Shown one piece after another: positions 1 through 9,072 of a stretch of DNA of 17,310 nucleotides. Each line of letters begins with the position of its first letter. The stretch's first letter is position 1. Position numbers and translations under genes: made by a program. Under the pieces are notes generated by a model. That model was not told where the DNA came from. It made no database searches and saw nothing but the letters and a program-made list of their open reading frames with translations. Source of the DNA: Sphingomonadales bacterium (GTDB lineage Bacteria; Pseudomonadota; Alphaproteobacteria; Sphingomonadales; Sphingomonadaceae); contig JAFLDC010000016.1 in assembly GCA_017302775.1 (NCBI GenBank), positions 1 to 17,310 of the forward strand, in the 5' to 3' direction.

Positions 1-1218
1 ACTCCGCTGGAGCAGCAGGACGACAACATCCGCTTTTTCGACCATCGCCGTGAATGGGCACGCACCGATTTCGAAAACGACGGCCTGCCCCGTCATGAAT
101 GGGAATTGCTGCTGCGCGAAGCCTCGATCCGGGCGGACCGGGCGGGGCACTGGCGTTTTTCCGCGCCGAAGAAATACGGCGGCAAGGATGGTTCGAACCT
201 GGCGATGGCAGTGATCCGCGATCGCTTTGCCGCGAAGGGTCTGGGCCTGCACAATGATCTGCAGAATGAACATTCGATCGTCGGCAATTTCCCCTTCGTG
301 GCGATGTTCGAACACTTCGGCACGCCCGAGCAGCAGGAAGAGTTCATCCTTGGCGGCTTCAACCGCGAGCGGCGCGTGGCCTTTGGTCTGACCGAGCCCG
401 ATCATGGCAGCGACGCGACCCATATGGAGACCCGCGCCGTGCGCGAGGTTCGCGATGGCGTGCCGGGCTGGCGGATCGACGGGCGCAAGATGTGGATTAC
501 CGGCATGCATGTTGCCACGCATTGTGCCGCGTTCTGCCGTACATCGGGCAAGGATGGCGATGCCAGGGGGATCACCTGCATCCTCGTCCCGGTCGGCACC
601 CCCGGCATGGTGGTTGATGAATATATGTGGACCTTCAACATGCCGACCGATCACCCGCGGATGCATTTCGAGAATTGCTGGGTGCCGGAAAGCGCGGTGC
701 TGGGTCCGGTCGATGGAGGGCTGTCTATCGCACAGAGCTTCGTTCACCAGAACCGTATTCGCCAGGCGGCCAGCTCGCTTGGCGCGGCGACCTTCTGCGT
801 CGAGGAGTCAGTCAAATATGCGCGCCAGCGCAAACCCTTCGGGCAGGAACTGGCCCGTAATCAGGGCATCCAGTTCCCTCTGGTGGAGCTGGCGACGCAG
901 TGCGAGATGCTGCGTGCCCTGATCTACAAGACGGCGTGGGAGATGGACCAGATTCCGCACAAGGAGCTGGAGCACCAGCTGTCCGACAAGATCAGCATGT
1001 GCAATTACTACGCCAACCGTCTGGTCTGCGAGGCGGCTGACCGGGCGATGCAGGTCCACGGCGGAATGGGCTATTCCCGGCACAAGCCCTTTGAACATAT
1101 CTATCGGCACCACCGCCGTTATCGCATCACCGAAGGGGCCGAGGAAATCCAGATGCGCAAGGTGGGGGCTTACCTGTTCGGCTACCTTGGCCCACGCAAG
1201 GCCCAGTTTCAAACCTGA
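1..1218 (+). CDS. Acyl-CoA dehydrogenase family protein (5' end outside window)
   Basis: FAD-dependent acyl-CoA dehydrogenase, which introduces the alpha-beta double bond into an acyl-CoA and passes electrons to ETF. The frame is open to base 1, so the N-terminus is missing and about 405 residues are visible. The middle domain shows the family signature AFGLTEPDHGSDATHMETRA followed by a beta-rich stretch (GWRIDGRKMWITG). The C-terminal helical domain has the flavin-binding motif QVHGGMGYSRHKPFEHIYR. The segment ITEGAEEIQ near the end corresponds to the YEGTNEIQ catalytic segment of the family, and its Glu (codon 1132-1134) is the likely catalytic base. The actual substrate cannot be read from the sequence. 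A TonB-dependent receptor gene starts 144 bases downstream on the same strand, so a link with uptake of a hydrophobic or lipid-like substrate is possible but is inference. The family assignment is secure. Confidence 0.93.
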   Translation, partial: TPLEQQDDNIRFFDHRREWARTDFENDGLPRHEWELLLREASIRADRAGHWRFSAPKKYGGKDGSNLAMAVIRDRFAAKGLGLHNDLQNEHSIVGNFPFVAMFEHFGTPEQQEEFILGGFNRERRVAFGLTEPDHGSDATHMETRAVREVRDGVPGWRIDGRKMWITGMHVATHCAAFCRTSGKDGDARGITCILVPVGTPGMVVDEYMWTFNMPTDHPRMHFENCWVPESAVLGPVDGGLSIAQSFVHQNRIRQAASSLGAATFCVEESVKYARQRKPFGQELARNQGIQFPLVELATQCEMLRALIYKTAWEMDQIPHKELEHQLSDKISMCNYYANRLVCEAADRAMQVHGGMGYSRHKPFEHIYRHHRRYRITEGAEEIQMRKVGAYLFGYLGPRKAQFQT

Positions 1219-1279
1219 AACCAAGCCGTTGCCGCAATGCAACATGAACCGTGGAATCGTCCAGGGGCTCTTGTTGCTA

Positions 1280-1303
1280 TGACGGAAAGGCGTCACTCTG
1301 ACG
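1280..1303. promoter_or_regulatory. Inverted repeat upstream of the TonB receptor gene
   Basis: TGACG (1280-1284) and CGTCA (1291-1295) form a perfect inverted repeat with a 6-base spacer, followed by a third TGACG at 1299-1303. It lies 60-83 bases before the receptor start codon, where an operator would be expected. Arms of five bases can arise by chance, so this is only a candidate regulator-binding site. No convincing -35/-10 pair was found in the gap. Confidence 0.2.
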
Positions 1304-1362
1304 ACAACTATAACCGTCCGGTCGTGGCTCTCGCGGCCCGGTACCTATTGAAGGGGTTCAAC

Positions 1363-4113
1363 ATGCATTCCATTCGCCGCTTCGCTTTGCTTTCCACTAT
1401 TTCGGTAGTTGCGATCGCCGCGCCGGCCCAGGCCCAGGAAGCCGAAACCGGGGATGACGCTCCAACGATCATCGTTACCGGAACCCGTGCCGCATCGCGC
1501 ACGGTGGAAAATTCGCCAGTGCCGGTCGACGTGCTTTCTGCCGAAGCCATCAGCGAGGGCGGGCAGGTTGAAACCAACAAGATCCTCAACAAGCTGGTGC
1601 CCAGCTTCAACTTCCCGCAGCCAGCGATCGCCGACGGTTCGGATGCGCTGCGTCCGGCAACCCTGCGCGGGCTCGCACCGGACCAGACGCTGGTTCTGGT
1701 CAATGGCAAGCGCCGCCACGTTTCGGCACTGCTCAATATCAACGGCACGGTCGGGCGCGGGTCGGCTGCGGTTGACATGAATACGATCCCGGCGCTGGCG
1801 ATCGAACGGATCGAAGTTCTGCGCGACGGGGCTTCATCGCAATATGGTTCGGATGCGATTGCCGGGGTGATCAACGTCCGCCTCAAGACCAAGAGCGAGG
1901 GCGGCCGCGCGACGATTTCCTATGGCCGTTATGACACGACCATTGCCGGGGTGGACAATGTTACCGGGTTGGTCACGTCGGGCGGGCAGCCGCAGCTGAT
2001 GGCCACGGACAGCCGCTATTTTCAGGCCACCGTCGATGGTGAGCGCAGGGCCAAGGACGGGGAAAGCTATTCTGTTGCGACCAATATCGGCCTGCCCTTT
2101 TTCGGCAACGAGGCGGGCTATATCAACCTGACCGCAGAATATCGCCATCGCGGTTCCACTAACCGCCAGGGCTATGACCTGCGGCCCAATTACATCCGCC
2201 CGACTGCGACCACCTGGGACCCGCGCGAGCTGACTTTCGACCGGCTGGAGTTCCGCTTTGGCGATCCCGAAGCCGACGATTTCATCCTGTTTGGCAACGT
2301 CGGTGTGCCGGTGACCGGCAGCATTGAATTCTACGCTTTTGCCAGCTTCGATCAGCGCGATTCGATCAGCGCGGCGAACTATCGCCAGCAGAACGCTGCA
2401 GCCAACCGTGATTGGTCGGTCCTGGCGCCGAACACCGCGCCGACCAATGCCAACTTCGTGGGCCTGACCAGCGATGGCTTCCTGCCATTTATCCAGTCCG
2501 ACCTGACCGATAACTCCTTGACCTTTGGCTTGCGCACCACGGCGGGCGAATGGAACGTCGACGGCTCGTTCTCTTATGGCCACAACGCATTTGACTACCG
2601 CGTCGAAAATTCGCTGAACACCAGCTTTGGACCCGCCAGCGTGCGGGCCTTCGATGCCGGCGGTCTGAGCTACAAGCAGGCTATGGGCAATCTCGATTTC
2701 AGCCGTGAATTCGACGTTGGCTTTGCCAAGCCGCTGACGCTGGCATTCGGCGCCGAATATCGGGTCGAGCGTTTCGCAATTCGCCCGGGCGAATTGCAGA
2801 GCTGGGCGATCGGGCCATATTTCCGCGCCTCCTTCGCGACCACCGCGGTTAACTGCGCTGCACAAAGCGGCGTCTACAACGCGGGAAGCGGAATCTGTTC
2901 GTTCCCGGGCCGTGGTGCCGCCGCCGGTGCGCAGGGCTTCCCCGGGATTCCGGCATCAAGCAAGACCAACGTGCGGCGTGAAAGCGTAGCGGGTTACGTT
3001 GAGCTCGACACCGATATCACTGCAGGGCTGAGCACCACGGTAGCGGCGCGGTTCGAACACTATTCGGACTTCGGTAACACCCTGAACGCCAAGTTTGCGG
3101 CGCGCTATGAATTCACCCCCGGGTTCGCAATCCGTGGTTCGATTTCCAACGGGTTCCGTGCACCGTCGCTGCACCAGCAATATTTCACCACCACATCGAC
3201 CAACTTCATCGCCGGGGTCCCGGTCGACATCAGCACCGTGGCGGTGAACAGCCCGGTTGCCCTGGCGCTGGGATCAAAGCCGCTCAGGCCGGAAAAGTCC
3301 CTCAACCTCTCGGCCGGGTTTACCGCCAATCCATTCAGCGGTCTGACCCTTACGGTGGATTACTACAATATCCGGATCAATGACCGGATCGTGCTGACCG
3401 AAAACCTTGGTGCAGCGGGCAGCGGCACGGCCGCGGTCAATGCCGCGGTCAAGGCGGTACTCGATACCAACGGGTTCTCCTCGGTCGGCGCGGCAAGGTT
3501 CTTTATCAATGGCCTGGATACGCGCACGCAAGGCGTTGACGCGGTGCTCAACTGGCGGATCCCGTTTGAGGGCCTCGGCAAGTGGAGCTTTACCGCCGCA
3601 TACAACTACAACGATCAGAAGATCCTGGCGTATAACAACGATTTGGGGCCGCTTGCCTCGATCCCGGGTCTGATCCTGTTCGGGCGTGTGGAATCGCTGC
3701 GCTTTACGGAAGGCCAGCCGAAGGACAAGATTGTCTTCAGCCTGGATGGCGATATCGGCAAGTTCGGTATCACCGCACGGACGACCCGGTATGGCAAGGT
3801 GACCTCGCCCGGATCGGCTAACCCAATCACCGCGCCGACCAGCCTGACAGCTTATGGCCCTGACGACATTTTCCTCAGTGCCAAATGGATCACGGACCTG
3901 GAACTGCAGTTCAAGCCCAACGACCGCATTACCGTCGCCGTGGGGGCCGATAACCTGTTCGATGTCTACCCGGATCGCTCGCCCTGGGGGCTGCGTCCCG
4001 CGGCCATCGGCGGCTCCTATCCTGCCAATCAGCAGTATATCCCGTTCTCGATCTTCTCACCATTCGGGTTCAACGGGCGGTATCTTTACGCGCGCGTCGG
4101 GGTCGATTTCTAG
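1363..4113 (+). CDS. TonB-dependent outer-membrane receptor
   Basis: Outer-membrane active transporter of 916 residues, energised by TonB-ExbBD. The reading frame is open further upstream (from 1237), but the ATG at 1363 is preferred. It follows a GAAGGGG ribosome site with 6-base spacing and begins directly with a signal peptide (basic MHSIRR, hydrophobic core, cleavage after AQA at residue 24). A TonB-box-like segment (PTIIVTGT, 34-41) follows. The plug domain spans about 50-172 and ends with the typical RDGASSQYGSDAIAGVINV. The rest is a 22-strand-type barrel, and the protein ends in YLYARVGVDF with the terminal Phe used by the BAM machinery. In the barrel, SNGFRAPSLHQQYF and VAVGADNLFDVYP are standard family patterns. 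The ligand is unknown. Nothing beside it indicates iron, a FecR-type anti-sigma factor or an ECF sigma factor. A hairpin terminator follows, which suggests its own or a short transcript. Confidence 0.95.
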   Translation: MHSIRRFALLSTISVVAIAAPAQAQEAETGDDAPTIIVTGTRAASRTVENSPVPVDVLSAEAISEGGQVETNKILNKLVPSFNFPQPAIADGSDALRPATLRGLAPDQTLVLVNGKRRHVSALLNINGTVGRGSAAVDMNTIPALAIERIEVLRDGASSQYGSDAIAGVINVRLKTKSEGGRATISYGRYDTTIAGVDNVTGLVTSGGQPQLMATDSRYFQATVDGERRAKDGESYSVATNIGLPFFGNEAGYINLTAEYRHRGSTNRQGYDLRPNYIRPTATTWDPRELTFDRLEFRFGDPEADDFILFGNVGVPVTGSIEFYAFASFDQRDSISAANYRQQNAAANRDWSVLAPNTAPTNANFVGLTSDGFLPFIQSDLTDNSLTFGLRTTAGEWNVDGSFSYGHNAFDYRVENSLNTSFGPASVRAFDAGGLSYKQAMGNLDFSREFDVGFAKPLTLAFGAEYRVERFAIRPGELQSWAIGPYFRASFATTAVNCAAQSGVYNAGSGICSFPGRGAAAGAQGFPGIPASSKTNVRRESVAGYVELDTDITAGLSTTVAARFEHYSDFGNTLNAKFAARYEFTPGFAIRGSISNGFRAPSLHQQYFTTTSTNFIAGVPVDISTVAVNSPVALALGSKPLRPEKSLNLSAGFTANPFSGLTLTVDYYNIRINDRIVLTENLGAAGSGTAAVNAAVKAVLDTNGFSSVGAARFFINGLDTRTQGVDAVLNWRIPFEGLGKWSFTAAYNYNDQKILAYNNDLGPLASIPGLILFGRVESLRFTEGQPKDKIVFSLDGDIGKFGITARTTRYGKVTSPGSANPITAPTSLTAYGPDDIFLSAKWITDLELQFKPNDRITVAVGADNLFDVYPDRSPWGLRPAAIGGSYPANQQYIPFSIFSPFGFNGRYLYARVGVDF

Positions 4114-4141
4114 AATCGCGAACGGCACCGAACGGCAATTG

Positions 4142-4176
4142 AGGGCGGGCGTCGCGGGGTCGATGCCCGCCCTTTG
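4142..4176 (+). terminator. Rho-independent-type terminator of the TonB receptor
   Basis: AGGGCGGGC (4142-4150) pairs perfectly with GCCCGCCCT (4165-4173) around a 14-base loop, with TTT at 4173-4175. It starts 28 bases after the receptor stop codon and ends 12 bases before the stop codon of the converging holA gene. The T tract is short, so termination efficiency is uncertain. The T tract favours the plus strand. Confidence 0.6.
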
Positions 4177-4185
4177 TCTGGGGCG

Positions 4186-5217
4186 CTAGGGCCGGTGCGC
4201 GGCGGCGCGGGCAATCTCGGCCAGGCCTTGCGACAATAGCAGTTCCGCATTCTGACTGTTGGCCAGCAGTGCCCGGTGCAGTTCGATCAGGCGATCGACC
4301 AGCCGTCCCAGCTTGCGCCCGCGCCAGCGTGAAAGCTGATCAATCAGATCGCGGCTGTCTTTCCAGAAAACGCGCCGGGCATTGGTTTCTGCCTCGATGA
4401 ACTGGCGGACATTGCCATTTGGCCCCATTCGCGCGGCCAACTGCGCCAGCTGGGCCGTGCGGCGTTCAAATGCCAGCAGCAGCCCGACCGGGTTGAGGCC
4501 CAGTTCACGCATCCGGCGCAGCTCCTGCATCAGCTTGGCGGTTTCCCCTCCCAGCACCACGTTGACAAGGCTGGTGAAGCCATCGTCTTCGGTTTTCGCG
4601 CCGATCGCATCCAGCGCCTCCGCGTCGGCCTTGCGCGGAGCTTGCGGAGTGGCGTCAAGATAGAGCGCCAGTTTGGTCACCTCTGATTGCGCCAGTCGGG
4701 TGTCGAGCGCGGCGGCACGCGCGATCCGTTCGGCGAGATCGCCGCTCAGGGTAACGCCGGCCGCATCGGCCATGTCGCGCACTGTTCCGGTTACGCTGCG
4801 CAGGTCGGGGGGATAAAACATCGCCATCAGCGCATCGGCCCGCGGGGCCAGCAGCTTTGCGGTGCGCGATTTGTCAGTGGCGCCGCTCGCCACGATGAGC
4901 ACCGGGCAGCCTGCCACTTCGCCATCGAGCAGTGTCTTTACGGCGTCATGCACCTCGTCGCCGCTGGCCCGGACCCAGATGTGCCGACTTTCGCCAAACA
5001 GCGAGGTTGACCGTGCCTCGTCACCCAGCCGCACCGGATCGCGTTTCAGTTCGGACCCGGTCAGCTCGATCCGCTCGCCTGGATCGTGAAGCAGTCCGGC
5101 GATGGTATGTGCAGCGGCGTTGGCCCCGGCCTCATCCGGCCCGCAGAAGAAAAACACGCGCGCATCCCGCGCCGCCTTGGCGGCAGTTGCGCGAAAATCC
5201 TTTTGCGTGACTTTCAC
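4186..5217 (-). CDS. holA: DNA polymerase III subunit delta
   Basis: Delta subunit of the clamp loader, which opens the beta sliding clamp so that it can be loaded on primed DNA. At 343 residues the length is normal for HolA. The N-terminal region (VFFFCGPDEAGANAAAHTIAGLL) matches the HolA AAA+-like fold, which has no working Walker A motif in this subunit. The central and C-terminal parts (LVNVVLGGETAKLMQELRRM, and a helical end around ELHRALLANSQNAELLLSQGLAEI) match the lid and collar domains. The start is GTG at 5217-5215, placed just after an AAGGG ribosome site inside the end of lptE and sharing GTGA (5214-5217) with the lptE stop. That 4-base overlap argues for translational coupling. 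It is the last gene of the leuS-lptE-holA operon. The stop (TAG) abuts the TonB-receptor terminator from the opposite side. Confidence 0.93.
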   Translation of the reverse strand: MKVTQKDFRATAAKAARDARVFFFCGPDEAGANAAAHTIAGLLHDPGERIELTGSELKRDPVRLGDEARSTSLFGESRHIWVRASGDEVHDAVKTLLDGEVAGCPVLIVASGATDKSRTAKLLAPRADALMAMFYPPDLRSVTGTVRDMADAAGVTLSGDLAERIARAAALDTRLAQSEVTKLALYLDATPQAPRKADAEALDAIGAKTEDDGFTSLVNVVLGGETAKLMQELRRMRELGLNPVGLLLAFERRTAQLAQLAARMGPNGNVRQFIEAETNARRVFWKDSRDLIDQLSRWRGRKLGRLVDRLIELHRALLANSQNAELLLSQGLAEIARAAAHRP

Positions 5218-5705
5218 TGGCCCTTGCGCAATGTCAGCGCCAGCCGCGTCACAATCCGGTCGGCCACTTGTTTGGTCAGGTTTTCCAGCGCGGTATTTTC
5301 CGCTGCGATCGTGGCATATTCGCTGCTTACCACGTCGATACCGGCGTCCGATCCGGCGGTGGCATCGAGCACGATCTCCCCGGTGGCCAGATCGACCAGC
5401 TGATACCGCGCTCGCAAGGTGCGGCGCTCGCGCGCGATGGTATCGTCCGACAGCAGGCCAAGCCCTTCAAGCTTGTCGTCCAGCCGCACATCAAGGCGGT
5501 AACGGGGGGCGCCCGCAGGATTATGAGCGCCGAGCCGGTCAACCAGTGCATTACGCATCAACCAGCCCGATTTGCCCTCGATCGGGGAGACTTCGATCCC
5601 GGACAGCCCCTGCGACACCGCGCCGCCCGCTCCGCCGGCATACATCGGCTTCAGCCCGCAGGCGGACAGCAGCAAGGCCAGAACCAGGATCGCCAGCCGT
5701 TTCAT
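5214..5705 (-). CDS. lptE: LPS-assembly lipoprotein LptE
   Basis: Outer-membrane lipoprotein of 163 residues expected to plug and help fold the LptD barrel that inserts lipopolysaccharide into the outer leaflet. It starts with a lipoprotein signal peptide ([16 protein letters not shown]) with lipobox L13-S-A-C16, followed by GLKPMY, the usual first mature residues of the LptE family. The mature part contains the family pattern of a short domain with a central beta sheet, and a C-terminal helix ([22 protein letters not shown]). The ATG at 5705 overlaps the leuS stop (ATGA, 5702-5705) and its own stop overlaps the holA start (GTGA). The position between leuS and holA is the classical location of lptE (formerly rlpB) in many proteobacteria, which supports the call despite low sequence conservation of the family. 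Confidence 0.88.
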   Translation of the reverse strand: MKRLAILVLALLLSACGLKPMYAGGAGGAVSQGLSGIEVSPIEGKSGWLMRNALVDRLGAHNPAGAPRYRLDVRLDDKLEGLGLLSDDTIARERRTLRARYQLVDLATGEIVLDATAGSDAGIDVVSSEYATIAAENTALENLTKQVADRIVTRLALTLRKGQ

Positions 5706-8236
5706 GCCACCAGGTTGACCAGTCGATCCGGCACCACGATCACCTTCTTCACTGCCCTGCCATCCAGCGCACGCTGGACCTTCTCGGAAGCAAGCGCAAG
5801 CGCCTCAAGCTCGTCCCTGGGCAGACCTTTGGCAACGGTAACCGTGTCGCGCAGCTTGCCCAGCACCTGGATCGCGACAGTCACCTCATCCTCAACCAGC
5901 AGCGCCGGATCGACCGGCGGCCAGGCGGCATCGGCGATCAGGCCGGTTTCGCCGATCATCGACCAGGCCTCTTCGGCGAGATGCGGCATCATCGGTGCAA
6001 CCAGCAGCAGAATCGTGCGGATCGCGGCGGATCGACTGGCTGAAGGCGCTGCCTTTTCAGTCGCATTGGTCAGTTCGTAAATCCGGGCGACCGCCTTGTT
6101 GAAGCCGAGCGCGGCGATGTCTTCGGCAGCAGCGTGGACCGTCTGATCGCGTTTACGGTCCAGCGCCTTGTCTTCGCCCGTTGCTGCGGTATCGTACTGA
6201 CCGAACAGCCGCCAGAGGCGCTGGACGAACCGGGCGCAGCCTTCGATGCCAGCCTCGGACCACGGCAGGTCACGCTCGGGCGGGCTGTCAGACAGCATGA
6301 ACCAACGCACTGCATCGGCACCATACTGAGCAATGATGTCGTCCGGATCGACGACATTCTTCTTGCTTTTCGACATCTTGATAACGCGGCCGACTTCAAC
6401 CGGCTGGCCATCGGTTTTGAGTGTGGCGCCATCGCTGCTGCGTTCGATCTCTTCGGGCGAGAAGAACAGCGGCGCGCCGTTGGCCGGATCGACGCGCGAA
6501 TAGGTTTCGTGCGTTACCATCCCTTGCGTAAACAGGCTGGCGAACGGCTCCTGCAACTCGATCAAGCCGATATGGGCCAAGGCACGGGTCCAGAAGCGGG
6601 CGTAGAGCAGGTGCAGGATCGCGTGCTCGATGCCCCCGATGTACTGCTCGACCGGCAGCCATTTGGCGATCACCTCGGGATCAAACGGCCTGTCGCTCGG
6701 CTGGCTGGCAAACCGCAGGAAATACCACGACGAATCGGCGAAGGTATCAAGCGTATCGGTTTCGCGCCGCGCCGGCTGGTTGCAGCGCGGGCAGGAAACA
6801 TCTTTCCAGGTCGGATGGCGTTCCAGCGGGTTGCCGGGTGTTTTGAAATCGACGTCGTCGGGCAGAACCACCGGCAACTGGTTCCTGGGCACCGGCACGA
6901 TCCCGCACCGTTCGCAATGAATGAAGGGGATGGGTGTACCCCAATAGCGCTGGCGACTGACCCCCCAATCCCGCAGCCGGTACTGGGTCTCGGCCTGCCC
7001 CCAGCCGTCGTGCTGGGCCTTGGCGATGATGTCTGCCTTGGCCTGGGCGACCGTCATCCCGTCAAGCCATTCCGAATTCACGATCCGGCCCGGACCGGTA
7101 TAGGCTTCGTCCCCGTGGAAGGTTGCGCTGGTCTCTTCGCCGTCGGCCACCACACGGGTAACGGGCAAGTCATATTTGCGCGCGAAGTCGAGATCGCGCT
7201 GGTCGTGCGCCGGACAACCGAACACTGCGCCGGTGCCATAATCCATCAGCACGAAATTGGCGACATAGACCGGCAGGTGCCACGATTTCTTGAGCGGGTG
7301 CTCAACCGCATAGCCAGTGTTGAAGCCGAGCTTTTCGGCCGTCTCCAGCTCAGCCGCAGTGGTCCCGCCGCGTTTGCATTCGGCGATGAAGTCCTGCAAT
7401 TCGGGCAGGTTGCGGGCCATGCTTTGTGCGAAGGGATGGTCGGCGGAAATGGCCACGAAGCTCGCACCGAACATCGTGTCGGGCCGGGTCGTGAACACCT
7501 CGATCCCGTCGGCGCTGTCCACAAAATGAAACTTGGCGCGCAGGCCCTGGCTCTTGCCGATCCAGTTTTCCTGCATCAACCTGACCTTTTCTGGCCACTT
7601 GTCGAGGCTTTCCAACCCGGCCAGCAGATCATCGGCGAATTGCGTGATTTTGAGGAACCACTGGCTCAGCTGTCGTTTCTCGACCAGCGCCCCGCTGCGC
7701 CAGCCGCGCCCGTCAATCACCTGTTCGTTGGCCAGCACGGTCATGTCGACCGGATCCCAGTTGACCGCCGATTCCTTGCGATACACCAGTCCGGCTTCGT
7801 ACATGTCGAGGAACAGCGCCTGCTCGTGCCCGTAATAATCCGGCTCGCAGGTTGCCAGCTCGCGGCTCCAGTCAAGCGCAAAGCCGAGCCGCTTCAGCTG
7901 GGCCTTCATATTGGCGATATTGTCGCGGGTCCAACCGCCCGGATGAACGCCTTTTTCCATCGCGGCGTTCTCTGCCGGCATGCCAAAGGCATCCCATCCC
8001 ATCGGATGCAACACCTCGAATCCCTGCATCCGTTTGGTCCGTGCCAGCACGTCGCCCATGGTGTAGTTGCGCACGTGGCCGATGTGGATCCGTCCCGATG
8101 GATAAGGGAACATCTCCAATACGTAGGACCGCGGTTTGGCCGAATTGTCATCGGCCTTGAAAGTCTGGGCGGCATCCCATGCGGCTTGCCAGCGCGGATC
8201 GGCGCTGGTGGAATCAAAACGGTCAGTGCTCATCAT
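5702..8236 (-). CDS. leuS: Leucyl-tRNA synthetase
   Basis: Class I aminoacyl-tRNA synthetase that attaches leucine to tRNA-Leu in the cytoplasm. At 844 residues it is full length. The catalytic signatures are HIGH at 51-54 and KMSKS at 620-624. The editing (CP1) domain carries TTRPDT at 249-254, the conserved Thr-rich hydrolytic motif, and [15 protein letters not shown] at 334-348, so proofreading looks intact. A zinc-knuckle-like module has Cys pairs CERC (441-444) and CPRC (482-485). The C-terminal anticodon-binding and LeuS-specific domains are complete, ending in [13 protein letters not shown]. Two ATG codons in tandem (8236 and 8233) could serve as start; neither has a strong ribosome site. 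It precedes lptE with a 4-base overlap. It is separated from the upstream DUF3576 gene by 107 bases containing palindromes, so it may have its own promoter. Confidence 0.98.
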   Translation of the reverse strand: MMSTDRFDSTSADPRWQAAWDAAQTFKADDNSAKPRSYVLEMFPYPSGRIHIGHVRNYTMGDVLARTKRMQGFEVLHPMGWDAFGMPAENAAMEKGVHPGGWTRDNIANMKAQLKRLGFALDWSRELATCEPDYYGHEQALFLDMYEAGLVYRKESAVNWDPVDMTVLANEQVIDGRGWRSGALVEKRQLSQWFLKITQFADDLLAGLESLDKWPEKVRLMQENWIGKSQGLRAKFHFVDSADGIEVFTTRPDTMFGASFVAISADHPFAQSMARNLPELQDFIAECKRGGTTAAELETAEKLGFNTGYAVEHPLKKSWHLPVYVANFVLMDYGTGAVFGCPAHDQRDLDFARKYDLPVTRVVADGEETSATFHGDEAYTGPGRIVNSEWLDGMTVAQAKADIIAKAQHDGWGQAETQYRLRDWGVSRQRYWGTPIPFIHCERCGIVPVPRNQLPVVLPDDVDFKTPGNPLERHPTWKDVSCPRCNQPARRETDTLDTFADSSWYFLRFASQPSDRPFDPEVIAKWLPVEQYIGGIEHAILHLLYARFWTRALAHIGLIELQEPFASLFTQGMVTHETYSRVDPANGAPLFFSPEEIERSSDGATLKTDGQPVEVGRVIKMSKSKKNVVDPDDIIAQYGADAVRWFMLSDSPPERDLPWSEAGIEGCARFVQRLWRLFGQYDTAATGEDKALDRKRDQTVHAAAEDIAALGFNKAVARIYELTNATEKAAPSASRSAAIRTILLLVAPMMPHLAEEAWSMIGETGLIADAAWPPVDPALLVEDEVTVAIQVLGKLRDTVTVAKGLPRDELEALALASEKVQRALDGRAVKKVIVVPDRLVNLVA

Positions 8237-8258
8237 GGGTGCTCTAACAACTCGTGAT

Positions 8259-8336
8259 CCCCGCGCAAGCGGGAACGCTGGCCGTAGGCCGCCCGATTGT
8301 GCCGATAATACCTGTGGTCCGGATCAGGCCCGGAAC
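8259..8336. repeat. Palindrome-containing spacer between DUF3576 gene and leuS
   Basis: Two short palindromes lie in the 107-base gap. CCCGC (8260-8264) and GCGGG (8269-8273) flank GCAA. TCCGG (8318-8322) and CCGGA (8330-8334) flank a 7-base loop. On the minus strand the second reads GTTCCGGGCCTGATCCGGAC, which resembles the better preserved palindrome at 11556-11574. Both look like decayed members of the dispersed extragenic palindromes common in this group of bacteria. They may also act as a weak terminator after the DUF3576 gene, although no T tract is present. Confidence 0.45.
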
Positions 8337-8343
8337 ACCCCGG

Positions 8344-8823
8344 TTACCTGCCGGCCGAAGCCTGGCGGCGCAGATCGCGGGCGCGGGTCAGGATCACATC
8401 CTCAAGCTTTTGCGTGGTCGCGGCGGCTACCGGGGCATCCACCCACACCCCGTTCGTCATGACCTGGCGGCTGGCCACTACCCGCAGGGCGTCGGCGCGC
8501 AGATCCTGATCAAGGATCGTCACCGATACCTTCATGCGTTCCTGGGGATTGTTGGGATTGGCGTACCAATCGGTCACGATCACACCACCGTTGCTGTCAG
8601 ACTGCAGGATCTGCATGAATGACAGAGCTTCCAGACTGGCCCGCCACAGATAGGAATTCACGCCGATCGTGGTTACCTTGCTGGCGGCGAGATCGGCCTT
8701 GGGGCGATCCTTGCCGCCGCCGCAAGCGCTCAACGATACAATCGCCAGGGCGACAAGCCCGGCGCGGGCGGCCTGGCCCAGGGTGCTCGCTGCGGGAAAA
8801 GTGCTGCCAGTCATTCGTTCCAT
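8344..8823 (-). CDS. DUF3576 domain-containing lipoprotein
   Basis: Protein of 159 residues with an N-terminal lipoprotein signal: hydrophobic core AGLVALAIVSLSAC with lipobox L31-S-A-C34 followed by GGGKDRP. The mature part (TIGVNSYLWRASLEALSFMQ, then GGVIVTDWYANPNNPQERMKVSVTI) is the DUF3576 pattern, a family of unknown function that in alphaproteobacteria typically sits directly before leuS, as here. The conserved YLWRASLEALSF stretch probably forms a helix of a small alpha-beta domain exposed to the periplasm. An alternative start four codons in (ATG at 8814) would give a more usual signal-peptide length; neither start has a clear ribosome site. It is divergent from the gene at 9073 across a 249-base gap. 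The function is unknown; a cell-envelope role is inferred only from the lipobox and the lptE neighbourhood. Confidence 0.85.
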   Translation of the reverse strand: MERMTGSTFPAASTLGQAARAGLVALAIVSLSACGGGKDRPKADLAASKVTTIGVNSYLWRASLEALSFMQILQSDSNGGVIVTDWYANPNNPQERMKVSVTILDQDLRADALRVVASRQVMTNGVWVDAPVAAATTQKLEDVILTRARDLRRQASAGR

Positions 8824-9015
8824 CCGGGTGCTGATATTCAGGAAAACAGATACTGTGGCCTGCTGGCCGGTTCGCTGCCTCTATAGCCGAGGCGGGCGGG
8901 GCGGCAAGCCTGCTGTGCTGCGCTATAACCAGTTGCGGCCGTGAACCCGCCATGAATGTGGCACGCCGCAGCGCGGTTAAGCGCAAATTCACCTGCGTGC
9001 TGCCAAAATTGGAGC

Positions 9016-9044
9016 TTGGACTATTGTGCGTTTTGCGCGACAAT
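9016..9044 (+). promoter_or_regulatory. Possible sigma-70-type promoter for the gene at 9073
   Basis: TTGGAC (9016-9021) and GACAAT (9039-9044) are separated by 17 bases and match the housekeeping consensus at 3 and 4 of 6 positions. Transcription would begin near 9051, just before the strong AGGAGG ribosome site at 9057-9062. Spacing and location fit, but the match is moderate. The rest of the 8824-9072 gap shows nothing I can name. Confidence 0.3.
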
Positions 9045-9072
9045 CCCGCAGCCACCAGGAGGCATTTTGACG

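Noticed and set aside
1237..1362. Upstream 42-codon extension of the TonB receptor
   Set aside because: The ATG at 1363 has a good ribosome site and begins a clean signal peptide; the extension would bury that signal peptide.
1834..2865. 343-codon open frame on the minus strand
   Set aside because: Antisense to the TonB receptor; no recognisable domain or ribosome site. Treated as a shadow.
4142..4176. Terminator assigned to holA on the minus strand
   Set aside because: On the minus strand the stem is followed by CAATTG and not by a T tract, so the plus-strand receptor gene is the better owner.
6134..8257. 707-codon open frame on the plus strand
   Set aside because: It lies entirely antisense to leuS, whose catalytic, editing and zinc motifs are intact. 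Long antisense frames are expected in GC-rich coding DNA.
8254..8279. Resemblance to a type I-E CRISPR repeat (CCCCGCGCAAGCGGG core)
   Set aside because: There is only one copy, with no regularly spaced second repeat, spacer or cas gene. A decayed extragenic palindrome explains it better.
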